From Carettochelys insculpta (lineage: Eukaryota; Chordata; Testudines; Carettochelyidae): 64,000 bases of DNA. How positions within the stretch are numbered: the first letter of the stretch is position 1; each line of letters opens with the position of its first letter. The stretch lies in NCBI RefSeq assembly GCF_033958435.1, contig NC_134137.1, positions 124,346,001-124,410,000 of the forward strand, read 5' to 3'. Of the stretch, positions 1 to 11,232 are shown one piece after another. Below the pieces are notes generated by a model. The model was not told where the DNA came from and ran no database searches. It was given only the letters and a program-made list of their open reading frames with translations. The position numbers and the translations under genes were made by a program.

Positions 1-380
1 TTCCACAAGTGTGGTGTGAACAGGTGTTATGAGTTTGATGCTGCTTGTCAAACTTGTCCATGCTCAGTACAATTGGAGAGACTCAGGAAAACTGCATGGA
101 GGTGAGAAATAGTGTATTCTTATCCTGTTTGTTGCAGGATCGTGGTATTCTTATCTTATCCCCTGACCATTGCAAGAGAAAACCATTTACTGGGATGGAA
201 TATATATATATATATATATATATATTCATGAGCAGTCACAGAAGGCGTCTGAGTTCTCGTTGATTAACTGTAGTGGAGGCAAAAATACTTTGAGTTCTGG
301 AAACTGACAAAAAACCTAAAAAGCTGGAGAAAATCTACACTACTCATCTTCCATGATTTACATGAGGGAGACTCAAAGGT
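1..380. other. Unassigned AT-rich stretch at window start
   Basis: No gene, RNA or recognisable transposon end is visible apart from the TA dinucleotide run near base 200. It lies directly 5' of the decayed CR1 and could hold further eroded CR1 5' sequence, but I cannot align it with confidence. Confidence 0.3.
200..226. repeat. (TA)n microsatellite, about 13 units
   Basis: A perfect alternating A/T run of about 26 bases. Such runs are polymorphic in vertebrates. Confidence 0.9.
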
Positions 381-2045
381 TTGCACATCAATCTGTATTT
401 GTGGCATTCATACCCATCAATGGAAATAGGAGACAGACATGTTGAAATTCTATGGGTCAGGATAAAAGGGGTAAAAACCAAGGATCCGGTCATTGTTTGG
501 GGTCTGTTACAGGCTACCTACCAGGAAGAAGTGGTGGACAATGCTTTTTTAAACAGCTATTAGCACAGGCCTTTATGGGACACTTTGACTACCCAGATGT
601 CTGTTGGGAAAATAATACAGAGAGGCACAGATTATCAACAAGTGCTTGGAATGCAGTGGAGGTATGTTTTTCATTTCAGAAAGTGGATAAATGAGTGGAG
701 AAGCTATTCTAGATTTGCTTTTGACAAGTAAGGACAAACTGGTTGAGAATTTGCAAGTGGACGGCAGCATAGGTGAACGTTATTATGAAATGATAGAATT
801 CATGATTCTTAGGAATGGTAGGAGGGAAACCAACAGAATAAAGATGATGGATGTCAGAAAGAAAGACTTTAGCAAACTCAGGGAGCTGGTATATAAGATT
901 CAGTGGGAAGCAAGTCTCATGTATGAAAGAGTTGGCAGTTTTTCTAAAAGACATCATTAGAAGCACAAGAGCAACCTAGACCACTGCATACGAAAGATAA
1001 GAAGTATGACAAGAGACCACATTGTTTTAATTTGGAAATCTTCAATTATCTGAAACTCAAAAAAGAGTCCCACAAAACGTGGAAACTAGGTCAAATTCCA
1101 AAGGATGAATATAAATAAACAGCTCAAGCATGTTGGGACAAAATTAGAAAGGCCAAGGCACAAAACAAGATAAAACTAGCTAAAGACATAAAGGGGAATA
1201 AGAAAAAATCTATAAACATATTAGACACAAGAGGAAAATCAATGGCATGTTAACCCCATTAATGAATGAGGGGAGAAGACAATAACAAGAAATGGCAAAA
1301 ATGCAAAATGACCCCTTTATTTCTGTTTTCACCGAAAGGGTTGGTAGCAATGGGACACTTAACAAAGTGAACACCAGTAAAAACGTGAAAGGATCTGAAG
1401 CTAAAACAGAGAAAGAACAAGCTAAAGATTACTTAGACAAATTAGATGTCCTCACCGAGGCCTGATGAGATGCACCCTAGAATACTCAAGGAGCTGTTTG
1501 TGGGAATCTCCAAGCCACGAGCAAGTACCTTTGAAAACTCATGGAAGATGAGAGATTCCAGAGCACTGTCAGAGGGCAAATATTGTGCCAGTCTGTAACA
1601 AGGGGAATATGCATGCCTGGTCTGTAATTGCCCACGTTATCTTAACCTCAGTACCAGGAAAGATAATGGCACAACTAATCAAGCAGTCAATCTGCAAACA
1701 CCTGGAAGCTAATAAGTAATAGTCACTAAGGATTTGTCAAGAATAAATCATGTCAGACCAACTTGATAGGTTTCTTTGACAGGGTAACAAAAGCCTTGTG
1801 GATAGGGGAAAATGATAGATGTGATATATTGTGATTTGAAGGCTTTGATAACATGTTGTATGATCTTAGAAACAAGCTGGGGAAATACAAACAGATAGAG
1901 CTAGGTAGACGCATAAATGTTTGGAAAACTGTTCCCAGAAAGTGATCGTCAGTGGTTTATGGTTAAACTGGAAAGGCATATTGAGTGGAGTCTCACCGAG
2001 GTCCATCCTGGATCCAGTTCTGTTCAATATATTTATCAATATGTA
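380..2045 (+). pseudogene. Decayed CR1 LINE, ORF2 endonuclease C-terminus through mid reverse transcriptase
   Basis: CR1 ORF2 encodes an endonuclease and reverse transcriptase that copy the element's RNA into DNA at a chromosomal nick. The readable pieces follow the CR1 order. Near 570-600 there is a frame with GHFDYPDVCWENN (the endonuclease 'GDFNxPDI.W' block). At 691-960 comes a frame with [19 protein letters not shown] then [13 protein letters not shown]. At about 1130-1250 is the basic spacer, and near 1640-2040 the reverse transcriptase stretch ('SVPGK', the helix before the first catalytic Asp, then a 'VPQGSVLGPVLFNIFIN'-like end). Many stops and frameshifts separate these blocks, so nothing is functional. 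The copy stops just before the FADD catalytic motif, where an unrelated sequence begins. Assignment to CR1 is firm; exact edges are approximate. Confidence 0.8.
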
Positions 2046-2808
2046 GACCCCTCTGCATGTGGAAGCCCCTAGCTATTGCTGTGTGGGGCAATCTGTCTCT
2101 AGAGACTACAACTCCCACGAGGCTTTGGGAAGTAGAGAGGGCTTTTTGGTTAGGCTGAAAAAGAAGATGGTGGTCGCCTGTTGTTGGAGAGTTAAGGCTG
2201 ATTGAAAAGGCTGCTTCAAGGCAAGTGTGAAGTTTTCTTCTAGCCAGGAACTGCTTTGGGGAGCTACAGACTGATAATGAGAAACACTGCAGGGAAGGAA
2301 CTTTATCAGTGTCTGTTAAAATGCGGCAGAGGCCAGTTCCAGCTCAGAGGGGCCGGTATGCTTGTTGCTTTGCCTGGACTGACACAGAGAACCCTCACCA
2401 AGGTGTCCGCAATCCAGTGAACAAGAGCCGCCGCATGCCAACGCAAGCCAGTAACTGGAAATTTGATAACTGAAGAGTGTACACTGTGGGGTGGGAGAAA
2501 TGAGGGCAGTGTACATGCCAGTTATGTTTCACTCATTTCTGTGTATATTGATAATTGATTTCATTCATGTTTGATCTGTAACCCTGTCTTCTTAAGTTGT
2601 TAAGTAAAGGTGTGTGTTGATTCTTAAGTGGTCTGTTAGACATATACTACTCAGAATTGCTGTCTGGGAGTTAAACCCAGATTATAACTGAAATAAGTCT
2701 CCTGGATGTTCTCAGGACACACCATTAAGTGTGTACGGGGGCCCGCCAGGTAGAGGCACTGCCATTTTACAGAGCTTTAGAAATCAGGGGTGGAAAGGGG
2801 ATTCCCAA
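2046..2808. other. Unassigned sequence, possibly a solo LTR
   Basis: Follows the broken end of the CR1 abruptly. It begins near a TG dinucleotide, carries a TTAAGTAAAGG-type weak poly(A)-like signal near 2600 and has no long reading frame, which is the look of a long terminal repeat. I could not pair it with a second copy or see a clean target duplication, so this is only a suggestion. Confidence 0.2.
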
Positions 2809-3120
2809 CTATCCAACATCATCACTGGGACACTCAGGATCTCCTTTATTATTGAACTCGTCAGGCGCATAGACATACAACTGAGCGCTGCCTGCTCCCG
2901 AGTAACCCAAAGAGAAGTGAAAGGGGGTTCCAAATGATTTAGCTCTTCCCCTCCAAACACTCTGGGAGAGCGCCTCACTGAAGTCTAAAACAGCCCCTTT
3001 TTCTGAACTGGAACATGCCATGGTATGATGTAGTCCACATCCTCCTTTAGCCAAAGATTTCCAGGACACATCGTCTTTAGGTGAAGTATAAGTGTAGTGC
3101 AAACCATCCAGTGGAGGTTA
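2809..3120 (-). CDS. Unidentified open frame, about 102 codons, no start codon
   Basis: A minus-strand frame open from a stop near 3118 down to a stop at 2809. The predicted peptide has a natural-looking composition: mixed hydrophobic and polar residues, several Gly and Cys, and a run LYVYAPDEFNNKGDPECPSD near its end. It has no in-frame ATG near its 5' edge, so if real it would be an exon or a fragment of an old mobile-element protein. I do not recognise the family. The plus strand and another minus frame are also fairly open here, which lowers the weight of the observation. No splice sites were established. Confidence 0.2.
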
Positions 3121-3965
3121 TAGACAGAGCTGTATGAACAACTCAGTTTTCAGGTTTGAGGAAAATCCAAAAAACCACAGGGGAAAAAATCATTTTTGGC
3201 TAAACCAAACAGAACAGTTTTGGTGAATGAAGAAGTTTTTTAAAATGTTTTGGGTTAAACAATTCCACCTGAGACCGTTTTTTTTCCCGTTTTTGTGTCA
3301 GTTTTGAGTACTTTTAAATGATTCTTAAGTTGTAAAAAAAAATAATTAAGACCGTCAAACCATGAAGAAATTAATCAAGATCGCAAGATTAGAAAAATAG
3401 TTACATGTAATTGCAGGCTACATATGGCTGCACCTTGATCCTGGTTTGCAGGGTGGAACAAGACAAAGAGTGACTGGCCAGGGAGGAGGTGTTGCTGTCT
3501 CTTTAAGCAGAGTGCCCAGGAGCCTCTTTTTCACACAGCAGCTGCAGACAGACACTCCTTGTTCCCCAGCTCAACAGTGATCAGCTACATGGAGAGAGGG
3601 AACATCCTGATATCAGATGCTCTGCCCCGGCTTCGTGCAGCAGATAGGAGGAAAGTTCCCAGTTGGAAGCAGCTTGGCCAGGTGCAGTTCCATGGCAGGT
3701 GTAATATGTGGAGGTTTCTTGGACACAGCTGAGAGAATCAAACCTGTGCAAATTGCTTAAAACAGGCTGCTTACAGCCCAGACTGGGGTTTCCTACACTA
3801 TAAGGCAAACCAAACCATTCACAAAGTGCACCTCTGCTGCCTGTCCGGCCAACCAGTAGCCACACAAGCAAATCCCCCAGGCACCCCAGCTTCCCTGGTG
3901 CCCAAATCAGTATCCCTCCTCATACAGATGAGAGGTTATGAAAACCAGCCTCACCAAATCCACAC
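3121..3965. other. Unassigned sequence
   Basis: No gene recognised. The part from 3410 to 3600 has a CTCTTTAAG-type segment often seen in LTRs, but no terminal repeats or target duplication could be shown. Confidence 0.3.
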
Positions 3966-3969
3966 AGGT

Positions 3970-4440
3970 CTTTCCAGTCCCCAGAGGGACCAGCGACATT
4001 CCCAGGCCAGTATATACTTAGACCTTGCCTATAACAGCACTTTGTGCCAATCCCAGAATCTAAATCTAAAGAAGTATTAATAAAAGGAAGAATAGGGTGA
4101 GGGTGAAATTGTTAAAGCAACCAAATTACATACATCGGTTATAAAGTTCTTGATGCAGGCCTGCAGCAGATGGAAGGGGCTGCTGTCTTAATAATTTCTG
4201 GGCTACACTCTTTGCTAGGGTGTGTCAGCAATTCATTCAGGCTCAGTTCACAGCAGAGATGTTCCTGCAAACTGCAGACAAGAAGGTGATTGCAGATGAG
4301 ATGGAGGGATCTTAGGTCCTCTTTAGACCCTTGCCCGTGTGGAGGGAAATCCATTGTCCTTCTCTGCCTGTGATCACGTTTGCAATGGAGAATCATATGA
4401 TCAGGTTATCTTTCCATGTCCCGTTCTTGGACATTCTGTC
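3970..4440 (-). mobile_element. Diverged LTR-like interspersed repeat, copy 1
   Basis: Aligns by eye with 6470-7060. Both carry the order: an AATCTAAAG..TATTAATAAAA-like segment, a G/A-rich stretch, a GTTAAAG..A block, CAAATTACA-like bases, AAAGTTCTT, then a CAG-rich segment ending in a purine-rich tail. An A-rich poly(A)-signal complement in this direction suggests the element lies on the minus strand. No coding sequence is present. Treated as an old LTR; the family is not certain. Confidence 0.4.
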
Positions 4441-5844
4441 CTTGCCCACATGCCAGAAGATGTGTCCCAGCTAAATTCCTGAGATGTGGATTAGAGCCTG
4501 TGGAGGCCCTTCCTCTGTTAAGTACATCCTGACCAGGCCAGGAGGTTGCCGTGCCTCCTATTGTGACTTCCCAGAACTTAACACTTCTAAGTACAGAGCC
4601 AATCTTACAACATCACATACAAAAAGTAATGCAGACATATAAACAGCATAAACAGTGAGTTACCAGCTCTCATTAGACATCTCACTTGGCCTACATGGCA
4701 CAAGATTTGGCGCACATGTAGGACGGTGGTTACAGTAACGGGTCTCAAGTTCATTTAAAAAATCCAATGACATCACAGCGGGGGTGTGAGGGTAGAGGAG
4801 GCAGGAGCACCAATGGAGCAAGGTAACAGGATGAGAGGCACCCCCACCCCAGAGGAACACAACAGCAACCCTTAGGTTTTGCCCCCCTGCACTGCCATGT
4901 CCTCTAAGGGCAGCCCTGGGGGACGTATGGTGCAGGTGGAAGGTTGCCTTTCTCCCTGCCTGGTCCCCACTGAGTCTCATCTCCAGAAGTCAGTGATTAA
5001 TGCTTGGTTTAATGAAAACTGTGCATTTGTTTTAAGCTAATTGCATGTATTAGTTGAGATTAACTGACAGTCCTAAAAATATTTATAGGCAATGTTAAAC
5101 CAAAGCAGTTTCAAATTAAAAATGAAAAACATTTTGTTTGGAAATGCTGGAATGAAATGTTGTGAGTATTTTTTTTTAAACTTTAACAATTTGGTCTGAG
5201 TGCCAGACAGTCACTAAACAGTGACAGTTAGTGCCACTACTGACGGCATTTTTCATTTAAAAAAAAAACACGTTTCACTCGGCTCCAGGTGTAAATTAAG
5301 CTTTCCCACGCCTCTCCATAGATAGAACATCCCTTGAAACTGTTACAAGAGTATTTCTCTGCACTTCCAGCATTTCCACAGCATAAAACCTGCCAGTCAC
5401 AAAAATACCCAAACCAGTGGGTGTAGTAACCAATATTGCAATTGTGTCTATTAATATAGTCAATACATGATGGTGTCATGCAGATTCTCAGTTACTGACC
5501 CATATTGCCACAGAGAGATAAATGTGCTAGTTTGTATCTTCACAAAACAAAACAGAAAAGCAGTCATGTAGCACTAGAAAGACTAAAAGAATTATTTTGT
5601 TTCTTCAGACCCAGAAATTGCATTTGTTCTCCTCCCCCGCTCATCCTGTAGTTGAGATGAGTAAGTGCAACTCACCCAGCTGGAGCATGTCAGCCTCTGA
5701 TATCTAAGCATGCATGAAGGATTGCAGCCATCTGTCAGGCTCAAAGAAGACTGATAAACTGGCCAGAGCTTGTTGGGTTCATTTTCCAGCTGCATCCCTA
5801 GCTGTCAGTGCAGTTTCTGAGTTCAAAGGGTAAGCATCCCCTAG
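4441..5844. other. Unassigned sequence
   Basis: Several short chance reading frames and no conserved protein motif. Nothing else recognised. Confidence 0.3.
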
Positions 5845-6165
5845 AGCCACTCCAAATATGTTTTTCACATGATACACAGTCAACTTGTGGAACTCCTTAC
5901 AGAGCAGGTCATACAGACCAAACCACTATCAGGGTTCGAAAAAGAACTTGGTAAGTTTGTGGAAGATATATCCAACAATGGTCATAAGCCAGTGTGGGTA
6001 GGGGTGGTACCCTATAACCTCTGTTTGCCAGAAGCAGAGAATCGATCACTTGATGATTACATGTTCTGGTCATTCACCCTGAAACATCTGGCAGTGGCTA
6101 GTGGAAAATAGGATAGTGGTCTGGATGAACCATTGGTCTGATGTGATTTAACTGTGCTTCATGAG
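5845..6165 (+). mobile_element. CR1 LINE 3' end fragment
   Basis: Contains the CR1 C-terminal and 3' untranslated landmarks. A frame reads LVELLTEQ...GFEKELGKFVED (the terminal 'F K x x L D K' helix), followed by the 'GATGATTACATGTTCTGGTCATTC' block of the 3' region in eroded form, then a GGATGAACCATTGGTCTGA tail near 6125-6145. The reverse complement of the same landmarks is seen in the minus-strand CR1 at 45.3-46.3 kb. It is severely 5' truncated. Confidence 0.75.
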
Positions 6166-6469
6166 TCACAACGGAGAGCATCAAATTCAGCTCACACTGC
6201 TGAGAAATAGGGCAAATACACCCCAAAATGCTGGTGATGATTCTGTCATAAGATACATCAATCTAGCCACAAAAATAAACTTCTGTCTCACCCCACTGGC
6301 TAACAAGAAGTCATGAAAGCTGTTTCCTGATGCATTCAAGTCTTTGTATTACCCCACAGAATTGGCTTTAAGGATGAGTGTTGTTTTTAAATCCAGTCTC
6401 ATCAGAGAACTGGTTCTTCTCATTCCAAAAAACCAGCCACACACCCACCCAGGTCACCAATGCTATATC
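6166..6469. other. Unassigned sequence
   Basis: Gap between a CR1 tail and an LTR-like copy. No gene or repeat edge recognised. Confidence 0.3.
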
Positions 6470-7060
6470 AAAAATCAAACTATTCCCAGTCCTTTAGTAT
6501 CTAAAATCTAAAGGTTTATTTATAAAAAAGAAACAAAGAAAGGTGAGAGTTAAAACTGGTTAAAGGAATCAAATACACAATTACTGGAAAGTTCTTTGTT
6601 CAAGCTTATGGCAGAGATGGAAAAAGCTGTTGGCTTAAGTCAAGTTTCTGGTTGCTTCCAAATCACCAGAAGGACCTCAGTCCTTTCATTAGAATGGTCC
6701 CATTAGTATAAGTCCATAGTCAAGAAGCTGGAGCAGGAAAGAAGCAAAATGGAGGTGTTTCCAGGGCTTTTTAAATCTTCTGCCATGCAGAGGGAATCCC
6801 ATTGATTTTACTGAGGGGAAATTACAGCAAAATTCCTGTGTGCTTCTATTGTCCTAGTTTCTTGTAACTCCCTGCTTTGCACCCTGCTCATCATCTATTT
6901 GGATAATGGTTGGCAGCAGAAGAACATATTAATGAAGACCCAGAACCTGGTCTCACTGAACTGAATGGAAAAACCTCTGCTTTCTCCTCTCACCTATAGG
7001 GAAGTCTGATTGCAGGAAGAGACCGGGAAAATTCCAGTGGCTGGCCACTGTGCAGGCAGA
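6470..7060 (-). mobile_element. Diverged LTR-like interspersed repeat, copy 2
   Basis: Better preserved partner of the copy at 3970-4440. It has TCTAAAGGTTTATTTATAAA, an A/G-rich run, a GTTAAAGGAATCAAATACA block, AAAGTTCTTTGTTCAAGC, and later an AAAATTACAGCAAAAT-like segment. The TTTATTTATAAA region read on the other strand resembles a poly(A) signal, giving a minus-strand orientation. No retroviral gene is readable beside it. Confidence 0.45.
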
Positions 7061-7269
7061 CCAAGGGGAGGAAAGTGCTTCAAGCCTTCCTTCTTGTGCA
7101 CCCACAGATTGGTAACCACAGTCTGACTCTCTGCCTCACCCACATGTAATTCAATGGGGAGTTTTGAAACCTGGTCGGATGCAGTACTGCTGAAACAAGA
7201 ATGTTATTCCTTGGATTGAAGCAACCATTGTTTTTTGAGCAAAATAATAGATTAGATTAAAAAGAAAAT

Positions 7270-7830
7270 ATCCAGACAAGAATATCAATGCCAAGATAGC
7301 AAAAGCAACAGCTTCATTCAAGACTCTTTATCCCATGTGGAATTCACAAATAATATCTGTGAAGGTGAAACTGCAGATCTCCAACACAAACGTGAAGAGT
7401 GTGCTCTTGTATGGACGCGAGACATGGCATGCAAGAAGTTTTCAAATCACAGGCTACAGACAGTTATAAACAGATGCCTGAGGTACATCCTTCACATCCA
7501 ATGGCAAGAGTTTGTCCCAAATGAGGAGCTTTGGAACAGAAGAGGACAAGAACCACTTGATGTTCAAATCAAGAGAAGAAAGTGGGGGTGGCCAGGCCAC
7601 ACTCTCAGAAAAACTATCATCCAGCACAGTCTGTGAAGCTTTCACATGGAACCCACAAGGAAAATGCAGGAGAGGAAGACCTCAGACAATGTGGAAAAGA
7701 TCTAGTGAGACCGAAGGACAACAACTAGGGTACTCCTGGAGCCAGCGAGAAGTTTTGTCTTGAGACAGGGTGAAGTGGAGGAGACTTGTAGATGACCTAT
7801 GCTCCACGCGGAGTACTATGGTTTAAGTCA
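7270..7830 (+). pseudogene. RTE-type LINE reverse transcriptase C-terminus, broken
   Basis: Part of a non-LTR retrotransposon polyprotein, the region after the reverse transcriptase palm. Readable blocks in order are NTNVKSVLLYGRETW (near 7375-7430, one frame), then RCLRYILHIQWQ...NEELWNRRGQEPL and IKRRKWGWPGHTLRK (7470-7620). After a frame change come WNPQGKCRRGRPQTMWKR (7645-7700) and DRVKWRRLVDDLCSTR (7755-7810), followed by a stop. The 'CLR.IL.I.W', 'RKW.W.GHTLRK' and 'WNPQGKR.RGRP' signatures are well known from vertebrate and fish LINE polyproteins. At least two frameshifts and several stops make it non-functional. The exact clade (RTE or a relative) is not certain. Confidence 0.75.
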
Positions 7831-8440
7831 AGTCAAGCCAGGCTTGGTTTTTCCAAGTCATGAAAAGCCAAAGTAATGAACTGCACTTGCAAACCAACAT
7901 GTAAGAAAGGAGATAAGTCTCATTTTTTCAGGCCTCTGAGAGTTTATTTTCTCCTGTGGCATGTAAAGACTTACATGTGCATGTCATACACCTGATGGGT
8001 CAGAAAATACATATTGGTGTTTAGATGACATCACCTCTGGAGTTATGGTGAAACTGCCTGCAATTACATTTCCCTTTCTTTCAGATACACATTCTCCTTC
8101 TCACCATTAAGTGACACATTTAAAAACTACCACACATACATTAATGAGCTTTTTGTTGCACAGCAGATTCCACTCATGCAGGAATGGGCGAAGAAAAAAA
8201 AATGAGTTCAATTCCACACTTGGAATAAACTGGCCCCAGTAGCACTTTGTTGAGCTGACCTAATGGACGGTCTGAAATCTGGGCTTGAGCCTCCGGATGC
8301 TGTGCAGGTTTAATACTAAACGCACTGGTCTGAATGGAAATGTTACCTTTCGGGACTCCAGCGCACTAAGGGACAGAAACTTTGCGTTAATAATATTCAT
8401 GGCGTCATTCCGTTCTTCAGCGACGGAAAGTCATGCGGTG
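7831..8440. other. Unassigned sequence
   Basis: No gene or repeat edge recognised between the LINE remnant and the palindromic repeat. Confidence 0.3.
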
Positions 8441-8575
8441 TGGGATTTTCAAAAGCATTCACCGTCGGTCTTACTTCACTCTCCTGGCAGTTAATGGGAA
8501 TTTTACTGTTGACTTCAATGGGAGCAGAGCCAGCATGATGCTGAGTGCTTTTGAAATTCCTGCCCAGGGCATGTG
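8440..8575. repeat. Short palindromic interspersed repeat
   Basis: The left arm GGATTTTCAAAAGCATTCA and the right arm TGAGTGCTTTTGAAATTCC are inverted copies of each other around a core with TTGACTTCAATGGGAG. A related left arm recurs at 12832 and core-like pieces recur near 27700 and 53430. This is a MITE-like or old conserved amniote repeat; the family was not determined. Confidence 0.55.
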
Positions 8576-8599
8576 AGGATTAACGGCTTTTCAGAACTC

Positions 8600-9960
8600 T
8601 CTGGTAGGCAACTCAGGACCTGGAGTGAAATCCTGGCCCCAGTGAAGTTGATGGGTTTCTCCCTGACACATACACACACACAGGCCTGCCAACAGGGGGA
8701 GGCAGAAGGGGCAGTTGCCCCAGAGCCCAGTGTTTAAAGGGGCCCAGAGCTCTGGCTGCCACTGCCGGTACTTTGGTAGTGGCGGTGGCTGGAGCTCCGG
8801 GATCCTTTGAAATGCCATGGCAATGCTGCTCTGGCTGCAGGCTCCGGGTGGGAGCAGGGGGAGTGCCACAGGCTGGGTGCTGCTGAGAGCTGAGTATTCC
8901 TGGCCCCACCCCTTCCACCCTTCTGGGGCACATAGCCACGCCCCTCTCCCACCGTGCCCTGTTAGACCCGCTGCATACACACTCACCCCTGAGAAAGCGG
9001 CCAGACCTTTGGGCTGTGGTACTTTCCCCTGGAAGGGGAGGGCACAGAGTGGGACAGCTAGACGGCTGTGTCCTGAAGAGGACACTCTGGTCCTTGACGC
9101 AACATGCTTCCAGGAGCAGAAGTGACGGGGGAAGAGACCCGGTGTACTGCTCTGTGGAGCTGATCTGCAAGCTAGCCAGTGTAGCGAGTCCCACCCTGTG
9201 ACACTGTGGTAAAATGACCCCTGGGGTACAAAGGAGTGGGGAGGTTTATACGCCAAGGAAATCCCCAGGATTTAGGGGGTGTGAGGAATGCCACAAAAAG
9301 TAAACACCCAAAGAGGCTCTTCTGCATTGTGGAAACCTTGGGCACAAAAGGTCATGTGTCCCCTGATGCTGTGCGAGGGAGGGGCATGAGGCCAGCAGCC
9401 TGCAGAGCAATCCCGTTCAGGGGCCAGTGCCCTAGACCCCATGCCTGGGGGGACCCAGAGACTAGCCGGGGGCATTGCGCCAGTGCCGGGCTCAGGCCCA
9501 CCTCTGCAGTCCCCAGTGGCAGTGAGAAGCCAAGCTACCTGGCCCCAGCCTGCTGTGCTCCCCCAGCTCCCAGCCGTGTTGCCTGGGGAAGGGGCAGCCG
9601 GGAAGGGGTGGAATCACCACATACACTCTGTGGCGATGTGGGGCTGAGGGAGCCGAGCAGGCTGGGGCTGGGTCACTCTGCTTCCTGCCCCCACCAGTGA
9701 GTGGGGTCGGGGGGCGACTCATGCTGCTGGCGCCAGGCCCCCAGCTAATCCCCTAAGGCCGTGTGACTTGGGGGGAGGGGCGGGGGAGGGGTGGAACGGT
9801 GGCGGGGAGGGGCAGAGCAGGGGTGTGGCCTGAGGTGCAGTGGGGGTGGGGCAAGGCAGGTCCCCCTCCAGGCCAGGGGTGACGCAGGGAGGCATTACTC
9901 TGGGAGATGGTCGTGTGGCTGGTGAGCCCTTTGTGGTCCTCTCCAATAATCACCACTGGA
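8600..9960. other. GC-rich, non-coding-looking stretch
   Basis: Much richer in G and C than its surroundings. All six frames stay open for long stretches simply because stops are AT-rich, so the long frames here are not taken as genes. The first part (8680-8840) is an interspersed repeat. The part from 9775 to 9865 consists of closely spaced G-runs. No CpG-island promoter or exon could be supported. Confidence 0.5.
8680..8840 (+). repeat. GC-rich interspersed repeat, copy 1
   Basis: Shares an order of words with 26390-26545: a GGGGGAGGCAGAAGGGGCAG-like opening, GCCCCAGAGCCCAG, a 'GGCTGCCACTGC' block, 'AGTGGCGGTGGCTGGAGC', then a run before TTTGAAATGCC. The copies differ by substitutions and small gaps. 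Family unknown. Confidence 0.45.
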
Positions 9961-10852
9961 AACATGTAGCTATTTCTGAGCAGTAGGTATTGGGCACCTG
10001 AGACGTAAAAATAGGCAGAGGCCGTATTTTAGAGTGGAGGGCGGAAAGGTAGAAATCTGCTACATTTTATCCTGGAGTGAGTTTGTCCTCTCCAGTTCTA
10101 GCCAGTAATATGGGATTTGCTAATGGAAACACTGACAGGATGAAGTCCCTTGGAGACCACGATGGAGAGGGGCTTTCTGTCCTGCCAGATTAATCCCCAG
10201 AGGTAACACAGCAAATGGTTTGGCCTAATAAAATCCTGAATAAAGAACTAGCATTTTATAAACACACGTTCTGTGCACTTATTTCCCCTGTGCTGAGCAG
10301 AACAAGGACCGCTGTCAGCCGTACGCTGATGCTAAAAGCCAAGAAATTACTGTACAAGGAGAGACTGCTGAGACATCCTTATTTAGCAGCACTGAAGTAC
10401 ACTGCCGATAGAAGGGGGAAAATGGAGGCTCAGCTGTGTTTACAAAGGCAAGAGAAATTTTCCTGAAGCAAAGCCAACTCTGATATGAGCTATTAATTTA
10501 GCTTGATTTTGTGGGGCTAATTTTGAATGCAGTATGAATGCCATGTGTTGGGGGCCAAAGTATAAACAATTTACTTGAGTTCACATTCGAGTTACATGTC
10601 CTAATTTTTAAAACTGGGGTCTAATCTTTGCTACTTCTGTAACACAGCTGGGATTGCTGTATCCTGCTGAGAACTCCCTGCCATTTAGGCACCAGATGCA
10701 CAGCGGACCAGAAACAGGTTCAGTACGAACAGGAAATCTCGGGACAGAGAGCTAAGTGCAATACGTGTCAACAGAACAGATGGACAGATTCTTAATCCAA
10801 TTTCTCAACATGACAAAGGGGTTTTACATTGGTGGATAAAGATTCTTTTCTT
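9961..10852. other. Unassigned sequence
   Basis: No gene recognised. The frame at 10215-10466 lacks any known motif. Confidence 0.3.
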
Positions 10853-10855
10853 AAA

Positions 10856-11229
10856 GGCTGTGTCTACACTTGGGCAAAAACATCGAAATGCCAAATCGGA
10901 GCATACTAATGAAGTGCTGCAATGAATATTCAGCACCTCATTAACATGCTGCCAGCCATGGCACTTCAAAAATCTCACGTTTCACTCGCACGCAGCTCGT
11001 CTACACCGGGGTCCTTTTCAAAAGGACCCTGCAAACATCGAAATACCCTTTTCCTATCCTACCCCCCTGTAGAGGAGCGGTGCATGAGCGAAACGCGGCA
11101 CTTTTGAAGTGCTGTGGTTGGTGGCATGCTAATGAGGCACTGAATATTCATGTGAGCACCTCATTAGTATTCTCTGATTTGGCCATTAGTATGGCCCTTT
11201 CGATGTTTTGCCCAAGTGTAGACATAGCC
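10856..11229. mobile_element. Complete Harbinger-type MITE, 374 bp
   Basis: The left end is GGCTGTGTCTACACTTGGGC and the right end read inward on the other strand is GGCTATGTCTACACTTGGGC, so the terminal inverted repeats are nearly perfect over about 20 bases. A 3-bp duplication AAA flanks it (10853-10855 and 11230-11232). Inside are inverted subterminal blocks of the GCATACTAATGAAGTGCTG / CTAATGAGGCACTGAATAT type. It has no coding capacity. The terminal sequence and 3-bp duplication fit non-autonomous PIF/Harbinger elements. Related copies are at 21261, 50380, 56279, 36651 and 36892. Confidence 0.85.
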
Positions 11230-11232
11230 AAA

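Noticed and set aside
8591..9256. 221-codon minus-strand open frame and several overlapping long frames
   Set aside because: The sequence is GC-rich, so stops are rare in all frames. Frames on both strands are open together, the peptide is rich in Pro, Ser and Gly without any domain, and part of it is an interspersed repeat.
9236..9700. 154-codon plus-strand open frame
   Set aside because: Same GC-rich region, same reason. No motif, and overlapping frames are equally open.
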